Shown here in pieces: positions 1-7,767 of a stretch of DNA of 37,586 bases (position 1 is its first letter; every line of letters begins with the position of its first letter). The position numbers were made by a program, and so were the translations under genes. Source of the stretch: Bacillota bacterium (GTDB lineage Bacteria; Actinomycetota; Aquicultoria; Aquicultorales; Aquicultoraceae). A model generated the notes under the pieces. That model saw nothing but the letters and a program-made list of their open reading frames with translations. It did no database searches and had not been told where the DNA came from. The stretch is from the NCBI GenBank assembly GCA_023511485.1, contig JAIMBH010000025.1, positions 1-37,586 on the forward strand. The letters run 5' to 3'.

Positions 1-135
1 TTTAAAGGGTGCTGAGACCACATAGAAAAGGTAATGCCATGCCAGAATTAGGGTGCTGCATTGCGGAAGTCAGGAAAATGATTCATTTTAGCAAGGTATG
101 ATGTCTTGGTTAAAAAGTTAGGAGTAATTTTAAGA

Positions 136-852
136 TTAGAACCGGCCAACACCAAGTATAGAACCAATATAGGTTTCATATACTGAAACCTGCTTTGCCC
201 CGGCAGCTATAAGCGAATTTTTGAGGTCTTGGACAGTAGTAACGTTGTAACTTTTCTTTCTTTCTCGCATGGAGATCAAAAAATTCCAAAACCCCACGGA
301 AGCAAGAGCTAATAGAGAGCTTAAGCGCTTTATTCCTTTAGCTGCCCGCCATTGAGCGACGATTGCACTCCATAATGAAAGAGGGGCAGACGAATTAACT
401 ACTACGATTACGCCCAGGGGTCGAATGACCCTGCGAAGCTCTGAAAAGAAGCGACGATATTCGGCTAGGGTGTAAACGACGTTGATTGAAATCGCCACGT
501 CAAAGCTCTGGCTTTCAAAAGGTAGCGGTTGATTTAAATCATGGGGCAATATTTTTGGTGGACGCCCGTTATTATATGGCAAATTTTTAACTTTGTTTTC
601 GGCTATTTTAATCATGGCCGGAGACGAATCGACCCCGATAACTTGATGGCCTCTTTTAGTAAGTTCTTGAATGTAATTGCCGGTTCCACAGCCAGCATCT
701 AGAATCTTAAGAGGTTGTCCTTGGGCATAATTATCTATGTGGTCGCAAACCTCTTGTACGAGAATTTGATAAGGTATATAGTGCTTGGCTAGCCTATCAT
801 AGCTACCTGCATATTTGTTCCAGAAAACCCGCTCAAGTCTTTCGTTTCTCAT
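136..852 (-). CDS. Class I SAM-dependent methyltransferase
   Basis: The protein has about 238 residues and the class I Rossmann methyltransferase core. The glycine-rich SAM-binding motif I (ILDAGCGTGN) is near residues 51-60, followed by an acidic strand-2 end (VIGVDSS) and a motif IV-like stretch (FDVAISINVVYTL). This is the Methyltransf_11/25 type. The substrate cannot be read from the sequence; the C-terminal half carries a hydrophobic segment (residues about 155-195) that may form a cap over a lipophilic substrate. A GTG and an ATG lie side by side; AGGA sits 5 nt before the ATG at 852, so I prefer that start. The gene lies 68-71 bp downstream of the acyltransferase at 924-1529 on the same strand, so the two may act in one small pathway. 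Family is certain, role is not. Confidence 0.85.
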   Translation of the reverse strand: MRNERLERVFWNKYAGSYDRLAKHYIPYQILVQEVCDHIDNYAQGQPLKILDAGCGTGNYIQELTKRGHQVIGVDSSPAMIKIAENKVKNLPYNNGRPPKILPHDLNQPLPFESQSFDVAISINVVYTLAEYRRFFSELRRVIRPLGVIVVVNSSAPLSLWSAIVAQWRAAKGIKRLSSLLALASVGFWNFLISMRERKKSYNVTTVQDLKNSLIAAGAKQVSVYETYIGSILGVGRF

Positions 853-923
853 CACTATCCTGCACTTTTGTTATTAGTGTCGCTTTCATAAATGGTGATC
901 TACATAAAACGACCTACAAGTGA

Positions 924-1529
924 TTAAATATTATGCATTAACTTAGGCGGCTTTGTGTCCTTTACAAAATAATTATATAAATTTATATTTTTTGCCTTAA
1001 CAGTTCCATGAGCTTGCTCTAACGAGAGCAAATAAGGACTTGTTATATCGCCAAAACAAAACTTTGGCTCTGCTAGCTGCTCAAAAACAAAACCATAGCG
1101 TCTAAATGTTCTATGCAGACGGTTATCCAATATTGCGAACCAATGGCTGATACCATGTCTTTCACTGTAGTTAAAAATGGTTTTATATAGACCAAGGGTT
1201 ATGATTGGGCCAAGTTTCCTGTATTTAGGATGTATGATTAATCTTGAGACCTCCGCAAATGATTTAGTGTTTGCCGGTCGTTCGATATCAAACAAGGATT
1301 CTATTGGAAATCCTAGCGGTGATTCCTTAATGAGTCTTATTGTTGCGATAATTGCGGAATTGTTCTTTGCAATAAATAGTTCAGAGCACGCATCCCACGC
1401 ATCACACTCTAGTCCATCGGGGTAATCCTCAGCCTTAAGATAATTCTTTTCCACGCAATATATATCGTATCGCAGTCGGTATACAGCCAGCTTTTCTTCT
1501 TTTGTCCGAGCCTTTTTGAAGGTGATCAT
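924..1529 (-). CDS. Autoinducer-synthase-like / N-acyl amino acid synthase-like acyltransferase (GNAT fold)
   Basis: A 201-residue protein of the LuxI/FeeM-like GNAT branch, close in layout to the PEP-CTERM/exosortase-associated acyltransferases. The N-terminal LRYDIYC block (R20-Y21) matches the conserved Arg of LuxI enzymes. A central IATIRLI strand carries R65, and FAEVSRLII (E93, R96) corresponds to the E-x-x-R pair that shapes the LuxI active site. The C-terminal block (WFAILDNRLHRTFRRYGF) resembles the 'MEPRLARLLSRFGI' region of the PEP-CTERM-linked enzymes. Such enzymes take an acyl group from acyl-ACP or acyl-CoA and make N-acyl amino acids or acyl-homoserine lactones. No exosortase or LuxR-type receptor lies in the window. 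The start is ATG at 1529 with a weak purine-rich ribosome site. The subfamily call is good; the product is unknown. Confidence 0.72.
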   Translation of the reverse strand: MITFKKARTKEEKLAVYRLRYDIYCVEKNYLKAEDYPDGLECDAWDACSELFIAKNNSAIIATIRLIKESPLGFPIESLFDIERPANTKSFAEVSRLIIHPKYRKLGPIITLGLYKTIFNYSERHGISHWFAILDNRLHRTFRRYGFVFEQLAEPKFCFGDITSPYLLSLEQAHGTVKAKNINLYNYFVKDTKPPKLMHNI

Positions 1530-1899
1530 GGTTCTTTCTTGCTAAAAGGCGATAAATCGCAGATAGGACATGAATTTTACTAATTACCATATTATACCAT
1601 ATTAGCGCTAAGTCGCAATGCTTCCCCTTGGCTATTTGAAAATATAAAGGCTAAGCATGTAATATTATTACGTACGCATGGCTTATTAATAGTATGCATA
1701 TGACTGGTTATTGAGGTATGGTATTCTTGTGCGCTCAGTAGATGATTAATAATGCTGTAGCACTAGAAAAATCTGAATATGCCCTGGTAAAAACATATTC
1801 TCAACCAATTGTTTTAGGAGTATATTATTCTAATCATTATTGTTGTTTAGGCTAGCGGTTGATAATATCCTCATATAGTGGGGGAAGTATATCACTAAA
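1530..1899. other. Divergent intergenic region
   Basis: This 370-bp stretch separates the minus-strand acyltransferase from the plus-strand potassium transporter. It is AT-rich and should hold promoters for both directions. I see no convincing terminator, tRNA or known riboswitch. In particular I do not recognise the ydaO (c-di-AMP) aptamer that controls kimA in Bacillus subtilis. A GGGGGAAG Shine-Dalgarno-like stretch at about 1880-1887 precedes the transporter start. Confidence 0.5.
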
Positions 1900-3723
1900 A
1901 TGGTAACGCAAACTTTAAAGAGAATGCTACTCGGTCAGCCTATTGAGACCGAACGCGACCACGAAGAACGACTTATAAAATTCCTCGCCCTTCCTGTATT
2001 TTCGTCGGATGCAATATCATCTACGGCGTATGCCACCGAAGAAATTCTTCTCGTATTAGTGTTGGCTGGCGCAGGCGCAATTTACTTATCTTTACCTATT
2101 GCTATGGCTATTGTCGGCCTTCTAGCCATCCTGGTTGCTTCATACCGCCAGGTTATAGCCGCTTATCCAAGCGGCGGAGGTGCATATGTTGTTGCACGCG
2201 ACAATCTAGGCTACAAGTTTGGCCTTGTTGCCGGCGCGTCTTTGCTTATAGATTATGTGCTGACTGTAGCAGTAAGTATAGCTTCGGGTGTTGCGGCCAT
2301 CACATCTGCCATACCGGTATTGCATGAACACCGTGTTTTTCTGGGTGTGGTATTTGTTCTGCTAATCATGCTTGCAAATCTTCGAGGCGTAAGAGAGTCC
2401 GGAAAAATATTTGCTATACCGGCCTACTCCTTTATACTTGGTGTTGGCTTGATGCTCATAGTTGGTTTTGCGCATTATTTTTCCGGCCACCCCAATATAG
2501 CACCGGTCAATATCAAGACAACTGCTTTTGAGCCGATAACAATGTTTTTAATCTTAAGGGCATTTTCGTCAGGATGTGCTGCTCTAACCGGTGTTGAGGC
2601 GATTAGCAATGGTGTCCAGGCGTTTAAGAAACCTGAGGCCAGGAATGCAAGGATAACGCTGGTTTGGATGGCTATCATACTGGGATCCATTTTTCTTGGT
2701 GTAACTGAGCTTGCTCGATTTTACCATATAGTACCAATCCAGAATGAAACAGTATTATCACAGCTTGGCAGAAGTATTTTTGGTAGAGGTATAGTCTACT
2801 ATTACATACAGGCCGTTACGGCTTTGCTTCTTGTGGTTGCAGCGAACACAAGCTTTACAGGATTTCCCCGCGTTTCTTCGCTTATGGCAAGAGATGGGTT
2901 TATGCCCAGGCAGTTGATGAATAGAGGCAACAAACTTGCCTTTTCAAACGGTATCTTAATGCTTGCCTTTTTCTCGATAGTTCTACTTGTAATATTTGGA
3001 GGGGATACTCATAGATTGATCCCACTTTATGCGGTGGGTGTTTTCACTAGCTTTACATTATCACAAATGGGTATGGTAAAACACTGGTATATGGATCGTG
3101 GTCAAGGCTGGATGGTTAAAGCTCTTATTAATGGGGCTGGGGCAGCCGCTACCCTTATAGTTCTTGTAGTTATCGGCGCGTCTAAATTTACTCATGGCGC
3201 ATGGATTGTGATAGTTATCGTGCCGGTACTTATCCTCCTTTTTACAAGGATAAAAGCACATTATAACAGTATTGCAGAGCAGTTATCTCTCTGTAACTTA
3301 AGGCCGCCTAAACCGGCAAATAACTGGGTTATTATGTGTATCGGCGGAGTTCATTGCGGAACGTTGCAAGCGCTGCGTTACGCAAAAATGATCTCAAACA
3401 ATGGAGATGTAAGCGTAATTTACGTAAACACTCAGAGCGGCGAACCTACGGATGTGTTGCAAAAGTGGGAAAAGTATGGATTCAGCACGCCTATTGAGGT
3501 AATAAAATCGCCTTATCGCGATGTAATCGGGCCTATAATTAACCGAGTAAGGCAAATACACGACGAGCATCCCGACGACTTCATCACGATAGTTGTTCCC
3601 GAGTTTGTATGTAAAAAGTGGTGGCAGCATCTGCTGCATAACCAAACCGCATTTATCCTTAAAACTAGGCTGATGTTCTGGCCAAATGTGATAATCACAA
3701 GCGTGCCGTATCAGCTTTCTTAG
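1900..3723 (+). CDS. kimA: KimA-like potassium transporter (APC superfamily)
   Basis: 607 residues, the same length as B. subtilis KimA (formerly YdaO), a K+/H+ symporter of the APC superfamily in the cytoplasmic membrane. The match runs end to end. Shared blocks include the SSDAISSTAYATEE segment near residue 35, the YPSGGGAY loop near residue 91, SSGCAALTGVEAISNG near residues 223-238 and AANTSFTGFPR near 310. About 12 membrane helices are followed by a soluble C-terminal domain of some 150 residues ending in a KimA-like ITSVPYQLS tail. The ATG at 1900 has GGGGGAAG upstream at a long spacing of about 13 nt. The gene ends head-on against the PAP2 gene with a 4-bp overlap of stop codons. A close non-potassium APC permease cannot be fully excluded. 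Confidence 0.85.
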   Translation: MVTQTLKRMLLGQPIETERDHEERLIKFLALPVFSSDAISSTAYATEEILLVLVLAGAGAIYLSLPIAMAIVGLLAILVASYRQVIAAYPSGGGAYVVARDNLGYKFGLVAGASLLIDYVLTVAVSIASGVAAITSAIPVLHEHRVFLGVVFVLLIMLANLRGVRESGKIFAIPAYSFILGVGLMLIVGFAHYFSGHPNIAPVNIKTTAFEPITMFLILRAFSSGCAALTGVEAISNGVQAFKKPEARNARITLVWMAIILGSIFLGVTELARFYHIVPIQNETVLSQLGRSIFGRGIVYYYIQAVTALLLVVAANTSFTGFPRVSSLMARDGFMPRQLMNRGNKLAFSNGILMLAFFSIVLLVIFGGDTHRLIPLYAVGVFTSFTLSQMGMVKHWYMDRGQGWMVKALINGAGAAATLIVLVVIGASKFTHGAWIVIVIVPVLILLFTRIKAHYNSIAEQLSLCNLRPPKPANNWVIMCIGGVHCGTLQALRYAKMISNNGDVSVIYVNTQSGEPTDVLQKWEKYGFSTPIEVIKSPYRDVIGPIINRVRQIHDEHPDDFITIVVPEFVCKKWWQHLLHNQTAFILKTRLMFWPNVIITSVPYQLS

Positions 3724-4391
3724 CCAGGTGCCTGCGGCGCATCATCCAATAGTTCAATTGCGCTATCCTTTTTGATGAATGCGTCCCCGAGAAGGCACGC
3801 CAGTAAAATCAAAATTACTGCGGCAAGAAGGTAGCTTCCAAGAGTATCGGTTAGCCAATGCGCACCGCTATACACACGGCCGAAGCCTACTATTAAGGGC
3901 ATAATAAATGAAAATGCCGCCCAGAGATATCCGATTGGCCGCTCCTTAGCGCTTTCAATTGCCATCATCCCAAGGAATCCAAAGATAATCGCATATTCCA
4001 AAGTGTGGCCTGATACAAAGCTAAAGCCGGTTGATGGGTCGTAGATCTTAATCAACCCGGCAGCTGGCCTTGGCCTCGATAACACGTTTTTTATCGCGTA
4101 TGAAATGACCTCAGATATACCGGCGGCTGCTAAGTAGACTATACGCCGGTACCGCCGCGTTACCATAAAGATTACAAAGAGCACAACATAGACGATTCTA
4201 AAAGCTGAAGAGGCAAAAATTGAGTTGGTGGTACGGAGAAAGCTATCCCAGCTCTGGGACTGCATAAATAGCGTAACAGTGGTGTCGAAATTATTTATCG
4301 GGTGTGCCGCAACATAAAACGAGAGGACCGCGAATAGGGTTAAAAGTATTGCGATAGCTGCTAAAGCTTGCATTCTTTTAATCATCGTCAT
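3720..4391 (-). CDS. PAP2-family membrane phosphatase
   Basis: A membrane-embedded phosphatase of the PAP2/undecaprenyl-diphosphatase type, which removes phosphate from lipid phosphates or diphosphates at the outer membrane face. All three signature motifs are present (numbered from a possible TTG start at 4409): K107-x6-R114-P115 (KNVLSRPRP), SGH at 133-135 (with Val in place of the usual Pro before it), and R178-x5-H184-x3-D188 (GRVYSGAHWLTD). About six membrane helices are predicted by eye. The start is uncertain: TTG at 4409 has GGGAG too close, while ATG at 4391 or 4385 follows AGGG. The next gene upstream on the same strand is the cation exchanger, 100 bp away, so the two may be co-transcribed. 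Exact lipid substrate unknown. Confidence 0.87.
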   Translation of the reverse strand: MTMIKRMQALAAIAILLTLFAVLSFYVAAHPINNFDTTVTLFMQSQSWDSFLRTTNSIFASSAFRIVYVVLFVIFMVTRRYRRIVYLAAAGISEVISYAIKNVLSRPRPAAGLIKIYDPSTGFSFVSGHTLEYAIIFGFLGMMAIESAKERPIGYLWAAFSFIMPLIVGFGRVYSGAHWLTDTLGSYLLAAVILILLACLLGDAFIKKDSAIELLDDAPQAPG

Positions 4392-4511
4392 ATGCCCTAT
4401 CAATCTCAACGCTCCCGATTGTAATTTGTTCCTATCATATTACTGGTGATCAAACTTGGCAATTTCAGGTTAAGTAAAATATCTAACTAAAAGTTGCTCA
4501 TAAAAGTTGAT

Positions 4512-5558
4512 CTACAGGCCTAAGATATTGGAGACGGATTTCACTAAAAACCCGTCTCCAAATCTACCCAGCAAGAAGACGTATGCTATAAAGCCAAAAT
4601 AGAATATACCGCTTAAAACCAGATGGACGGCATTAAGTCTACCGTTGATTTTAAGGTTTGCAAGCAGCAATATGCTTGCACCAATTCCCAAGGCTGCTGC
4701 AATGACCGCGGGTTCAGTAAGATGCCATGGCGTGAAAATGATGCCAAATGCAGGCAGAATGCAGCTCTGAAAAACCATGGCCCCGGTAATATTTCCCATC
4801 GCTAAAGTATCTTTCTTGCTGCGAACCCATAAGATGCTATTGAATTTCTCAGGCAGCTCAGTTGCGATTGGAGTAACCAAAAGCGATAGGACAAGTGCGG
4901 AGATAGCAAAATGGGCTGATATAGTAATAACTTGGCTGATAAAGAGATGGGCTCCGTATATGATTACGCCGAGTGCAATTATAAGCTGTAAAACTATAAA
5001 TCGCCAGCGGGGAGGTAAACCCTTTTTTTGAAAATGAAGCGGTCTCAAATTACAGGCCGTATCGCCACAATCAGATATCGTGTTGCGAAAGTAATGGATA
5101 TAAATGCCAAGGAGCGTGGCTGCCAGCGCAAGCTTAACAGGCCGAGACGGCATGACAGCTGCAATTAGTGCAATACTGTAGCTGGAGAGAAAATAGCGAA
5201 GGTCACGAGTCAACGTGTTTATATGCGCGTCGACCTGACGGGAGCGTCCGTTGACAAAAGAGAAGGTAAAGATTCCTGAGCCGACAACAAACATGGCTAA
5301 GGTTGCAAGCATAAAAGATGACCCGATAATAGCACCTATACCGATATGCTCTTCTCCCTTGCTAGAGCCGAAGAGAATTGCAAAGACGGGGATTATAGTC
5401 TCAGGCAAGGCTGTGCCGATTGCCGCAAGAATGCTGCCGACGGCGCCTTCGCCTAGTTCAAGCCGATGACCTAGCCACTCAACTCCGTTGCTAAACAGCT
5501 CACAAGCAGCTAAGATAATCACCAGAGATAAAGCAAAAAGAAGATAAGTAATCAGCAA
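4512..5558 (-). CDS. CaCA-family cation antiporter under Mn-riboswitch control
   Basis: 348 residues, the usual length for bacterial YrbG-like calcium/cation antiporters. Both inverted alpha repeats are visible: GTALPET at residues 48-54 and TPIATELPE at 229-237, the acidic pair that coordinates the ion in this family. Ten or so membrane helices are expected. The start is TTG at 5556-5558; an AAAGGAG site lies 9 nt upstream. The gene is preceded by a yybP-ykoY aptamer and an intrinsic terminator. In other bacteria that riboswitch class turns on Mn2+ exporters and related transporters when Mn2+ is high. From this I infer that the protein exports Mn2+ or Ca2+/Mn2+, although family membership alone would suggest Ca2+. 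Confidence 0.9.
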   Translation of the reverse strand: MLITYLLFALSLVIILAACELFSNGVEWLGHRLELGEGAVGSILAAIGTALPETIIPVFAILFGSSKGEEHIGIGAIIGSSFMLATLAMFVVGSGIFTFSFVNGRSRQVDAHINTLTRDLRYFLSSYSIALIAAVMPSRPVKLALAATLLGIYIHYFRNTISDCGDTACNLRPLHFQKKGLPPRWRFIVLQLIIALGVIIYGAHLFISQVITISAHFAISALVLSLLVTPIATELPEKFNSILWVRSKKDTLAMGNITGAMVFQSCILPAFGIIFTPWHLTEPAVIAAALGIGASILLLANLKINGRLNAVHLVLSGIFYFGFIAYVFLLGRFGDGFLVKSVSNILGL

Positions 5559-5601
5559 ATTTATCTCTCCTTTGACCGAACAAAAACTAACCGCATATTT
5601 A

Positions 5602-5639
5602 AAACAAAAAGACCTTCAATCAAAAAAGATTGAAGGTCT
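5602..5639 (-). terminator. Riboswitch-controlled intrinsic terminator
   Basis: In the minus-strand RNA, AGACCTTCAATC, a six-U loop and GATTGAAGGTCT form a perfect 12-bp stem (5610-5639), followed by a U-rich run (5602-5609). The CCUUC in the 5' arm (5632-5636) is also the 3' strand of the aptamer's P1 helix, so aptamer folding and terminator folding exclude each other. Confidence 0.9.
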
Positions 5640-5733
5640 CGCTAGTTGTTGCCAACTGGCCGTCCGGGCTTTTACGCCGGGTTTGTCGAAACGGCCAACC
5701 TGTACCGTACAGCACAGGTAGCTACTCCCCTTC
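5632..5733 (-). promoter_or_regulatory. yybP-ykoY manganese-sensing riboswitch aptamer
   Basis: Read on the minus strand, the segment opens with GAAGGGGAGUAGC and closes with GCGAGACCUUC. These are the two conserved strands of the yybP-ykoY (Mn2+) aptamer. P1 forms between GAAGG (5729-5733) and CCUUC (5632-5636). In between are an ACCUGU/ACAGGU hairpin, a GGCCGU/ACGGCC helix with a GC-rich tip, and an AGUUG-GCAA-CAACU hairpin, which fit the stacked-arm layout of the class. The P1 strand is shared with the terminator. Ligand binding should therefore block termination and switch on the downstream antiporter. Confidence 0.87.
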
Positions 5734-5750
5734 TGGTTTGTATCGATTTA

Positions 5751-5780
5751 AATATAAATCAGAATGTGTTATCAAATCAA
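5751..5780 (-). promoter_or_regulatory. Candidate promoter for the riboswitch-antiporter transcript
   Basis: On the minus strand, TTGATT (5775-5780) is followed after 18 bp by TATATT (5751-5756), a fair match to sigma-A -35 and -10 boxes. Transcription would begin about 15 nt before the aptamer. The position fits the riboswitch well, but the match is by eye only. Confidence 0.45.
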
Positions 5781-5807
5781 GGTTTACCATGTCATTCGGT
5801 CGGCATT

Positions 5808-5836
5808 AAGTAGCATAAATTTATGCCACTTTTTTC
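5808..5836 (+). terminator. Possible terminator-like hairpin upstream of the riboswitch
   Basis: AAGTAGCATAAA pairs with TTTATGCCACTT across 5808-5831 with one A-C mismatch and is followed by T's on the plus strand. No plus-strand gene lies upstream, so its job is unclear; it could insulate the riboswitch promoter. The rest of 5781-6065 shows nothing else that I recognise. Confidence 0.35.
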
Positions 5837-5965
5837 TAAAAGTTGTATGGTTGTGCCGGATAGGAATCATTTAATTAGTGAAGGCAGGCCTTGTTAAAGA
5901 AACTAGTAACCGATATAATCCGCTTTGAGAGATGCGTAGCCAGCAACCGCATGATCAATAAACCT

Positions 5966-5994
5966 TTGCTAAAACTATAAAAATAAAATAAAAT
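5966..5994 (+). promoter_or_regulatory. Candidate promoter for the TIGR01777-like gene
   Basis: TTGCTA (5966-5971) and TAAAAT (5989-5994) are separated by 17 bp, about 90 bp before the ATG at 6086. The tract is A-rich, which raises the chance of a false match. Confidence 0.4.
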
Positions 5995-6085
5995 TAACGC
6001 TGTAGATAAGTAGTGTTTTTACAGACAAACCGACCATAAAAGAAGTAATCCATAGGATAGTTCATCGCGGAAAGGATAAGAGTAG

Positions 6086-7654
6086 ATGAAAGCAGTAGTA
6101 GTTGGAGCAACCGGTTTCATAGGTGTTGCGTTATGTCACTATTTAAAGCAATGCGGTTGGGAAGTTACGGTTTTAGCAAGAAATGCTAGTAAAGCCGAAA
6201 AGGTATTGGGTGTTGGCTACAACATCATAAGCTGGTCCCCTGATTCAGATATCCCCCAAGAAGCACTCCAAGATAGCGATGCTGTTATAAACCTGGCTGG
6301 TGAACCAATCGGTAATGGAAGATGGACCCGAGAACGCAAACAGCGTATTTTGGAGAGTCGGGTTCAAACTACAAAAAAGCTGGTTGAGGCAATAAAAGGT
6401 CTCGATAAGAGACCGGAAGTATTGATAAACGCCTCAGCGGTTGGATATTATGGCCCACGGGGCGATGAAACGCTCTGTGAGAAAGAAAGGCATGGAAGCG
6501 ATTTCCTGGCCGAAGTTTGTAAGAAATGGGAGGAAGAGGCGTTAAAGGCAAGGCGGCTTCGCGTAAGGGTCGTGCCGGTTCGGATTGGGATAGTCCTTGG
6601 TCGCGGAGGCGCACTTAAGCGCATGTTAACACCGTATAAGCTTTTTGCCGGCGGTAGGATTGGCAATGGAAAGCAATGGATGTCCTGGATACATCGCGAC
6701 GACCTTGTTGGAATAATAAAATTTGTAGCTGAAGACGGTTCCATAAACGGTCCTGTTAACGCGACCGCCCCGCGGCCTGTTACTATGAACGAGTTCTCAC
6801 GGGTGCTGGGGCGGGTTATGCATCGTCCATCATGGCTTCCCCTACCAGGTATTATTGTTAGAATGGGCTTAGGTGAAATGTCTGATATGGTACTTAAAGG
6901 GCAACGGGTTCTTCCCTGCAAGCTGATGGAGGCAGGATATGAATTTAAATTCGAATCGTTGGTGGATGCCTTAAGGGATGTCCTAAGAAAAAGAAAAGAT
7001 AAAAAGCCTGCGCCAGAGGCTATCGCAACTAAGAAAGAATCAGTTAGCTTGAGTTCGGGAATCGATACTGGCGATAATAGTAAAACAAGCGAAGGTAAAA
7101 CAAGCAGCGCCACTTCCAGGCAACGCAAGTCAGACAGCGCTAAGAAAACCGTAAAAAGCAAGTCACACGCAGCAGATAAGAAGCTAGCTAAGAGCAGCCA
7201 AAAATCTCCAAAAACCACTGCATCGTCAAAAAGAGCTAGCCAGGCGAAAACAAAAAACAATGCCGGCACTAACGGCTCAAGTGAAACAGTAGTGGCAGCA
7301 CGCAATGGCAAGTCAGGAAAAATATCGAATAGTGCAAGTAGAGCCTCTAAACATACCAAGCCAAATGGAGTTAAAGTTAGTGCTTCAGGAACTAAGACAA
7401 GCACTCCAGGTAAAGCAAACGGCAATGCTAGGAACAATGGCAGCGGCAAGCTGGCAAAATCAGCAGCACAGGCGAATTCAAATGGCCTGAGTAAGACAAA
7501 AAGCAAAACCAGCACAAATGGTTCTCGCAGCGCTGTAAAGGCCAACAGTGCAAAAGCTTCGATGCAAACCAATGGAGCGGGCAAAACAGTGGCAGACACT
7601 AATGGGGCAAGTAGTACAAGTGGGGCGGGCAAGTCAGCAAGCAAGGCTAAATAG
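6086..7654 (+). CDS. TIGR01777-family epimerase-like protein with long basic disordered tail
   Basis: Residues 1 to about 300 form an extended short-chain dehydrogenase of the TIGR01777/YfcH group. The NAD(P)-binding motif GATGFIG is at residues 8-14, and VINLAGEPIGNGRW and the SAVGYYG block follow. The C-terminal 'epimerase' subdomain carries the MSWIHRDDL and GPVNATAPRPVT blocks. The family is widespread but its reaction is not established. Residues about 302-522 are an extra tail almost wholly of Lys, Ser, Ala, Thr, Asn and Gly with no aromatic core. It resembles histone-H1-like or other basic disordered tails and is unusual for this family, whose members are normally near 300 residues. 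No stop or frameshift separates the parts. It stands alone on the plus strand, and a strong terminator follows. Confidence 0.85.
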   Translation: MKAVVVGATGFIGVALCHYLKQCGWEVTVLARNASKAEKVLGVGYNIISWSPDSDIPQEALQDSDAVINLAGEPIGNGRWTRERKQRILESRVQTTKKLVEAIKGLDKRPEVLINASAVGYYGPRGDETLCEKERHGSDFLAEVCKKWEEEALKARRLRVRVVPVRIGIVLGRGGALKRMLTPYKLFAGGRIGNGKQWMSWIHRDDLVGIIKFVAEDGSINGPVNATAPRPVTMNEFSRVLGRVMHRPSWLPLPGIIVRMGLGEMSDMVLKGQRVLPCKLMEAGYEFKFESLVDALRDVLRKRKDKKPAPEAIATKKESVSLSSGIDTGDNSKTSEGKTSSATSRQRKSDSAKKTVKSKSHAADKKLAKSSQKSPKTTASSKRASQAKTKNNAGTNGSSETVVAARNGKSGKISNSASRASKHTKPNGVKVSASGTKTSTPGKANGNARNNGSGKLAKSAAQANSNGLSKTKSKTSTNGSRSAVKANSAKASMQTNGAGKTVADTNGASSTSGAGKSASKAK

Positions 7655-7704
7655 CATCTAGAAATACTGATAAATCAGCATTCATATCGTATATTTGTGT
7701 ATAT

Positions 7705-7734
7705 AAAATAGCGCCTTTACCAAGGCGCTATTTT
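7705..7734. terminator. Bidirectional intrinsic terminator
   Basis: AAAATAGCGCCTT and AAGGCGCTATTTT form a perfect 13-bp stem around a TACC loop. The A and T ends give a U-run in both directions, so the hairpin can serve the plus-strand epimerase-like gene and the minus-strand lactonase-like gene, which converge here. Confidence 0.9.
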
Positions 7735-7767
7735 ACTTGCCATGCACGATGGTCACGATAGGATGGG

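Noticed and set aside
1-60. Two AGGGTGCTG copies at the left edge
   Set aside because: Nine bases, no context, and the window edge prevents judging a larger repeat.
6448-7644. A 398-codon open frame on the minus strand opposite the epimerase-like gene
   Set aside because: It is Leu/Ala/Phe-rich only because it mirrors the Lys/Ser/Ala-rich tail codons; it has no recognisable domain or ribosome site.
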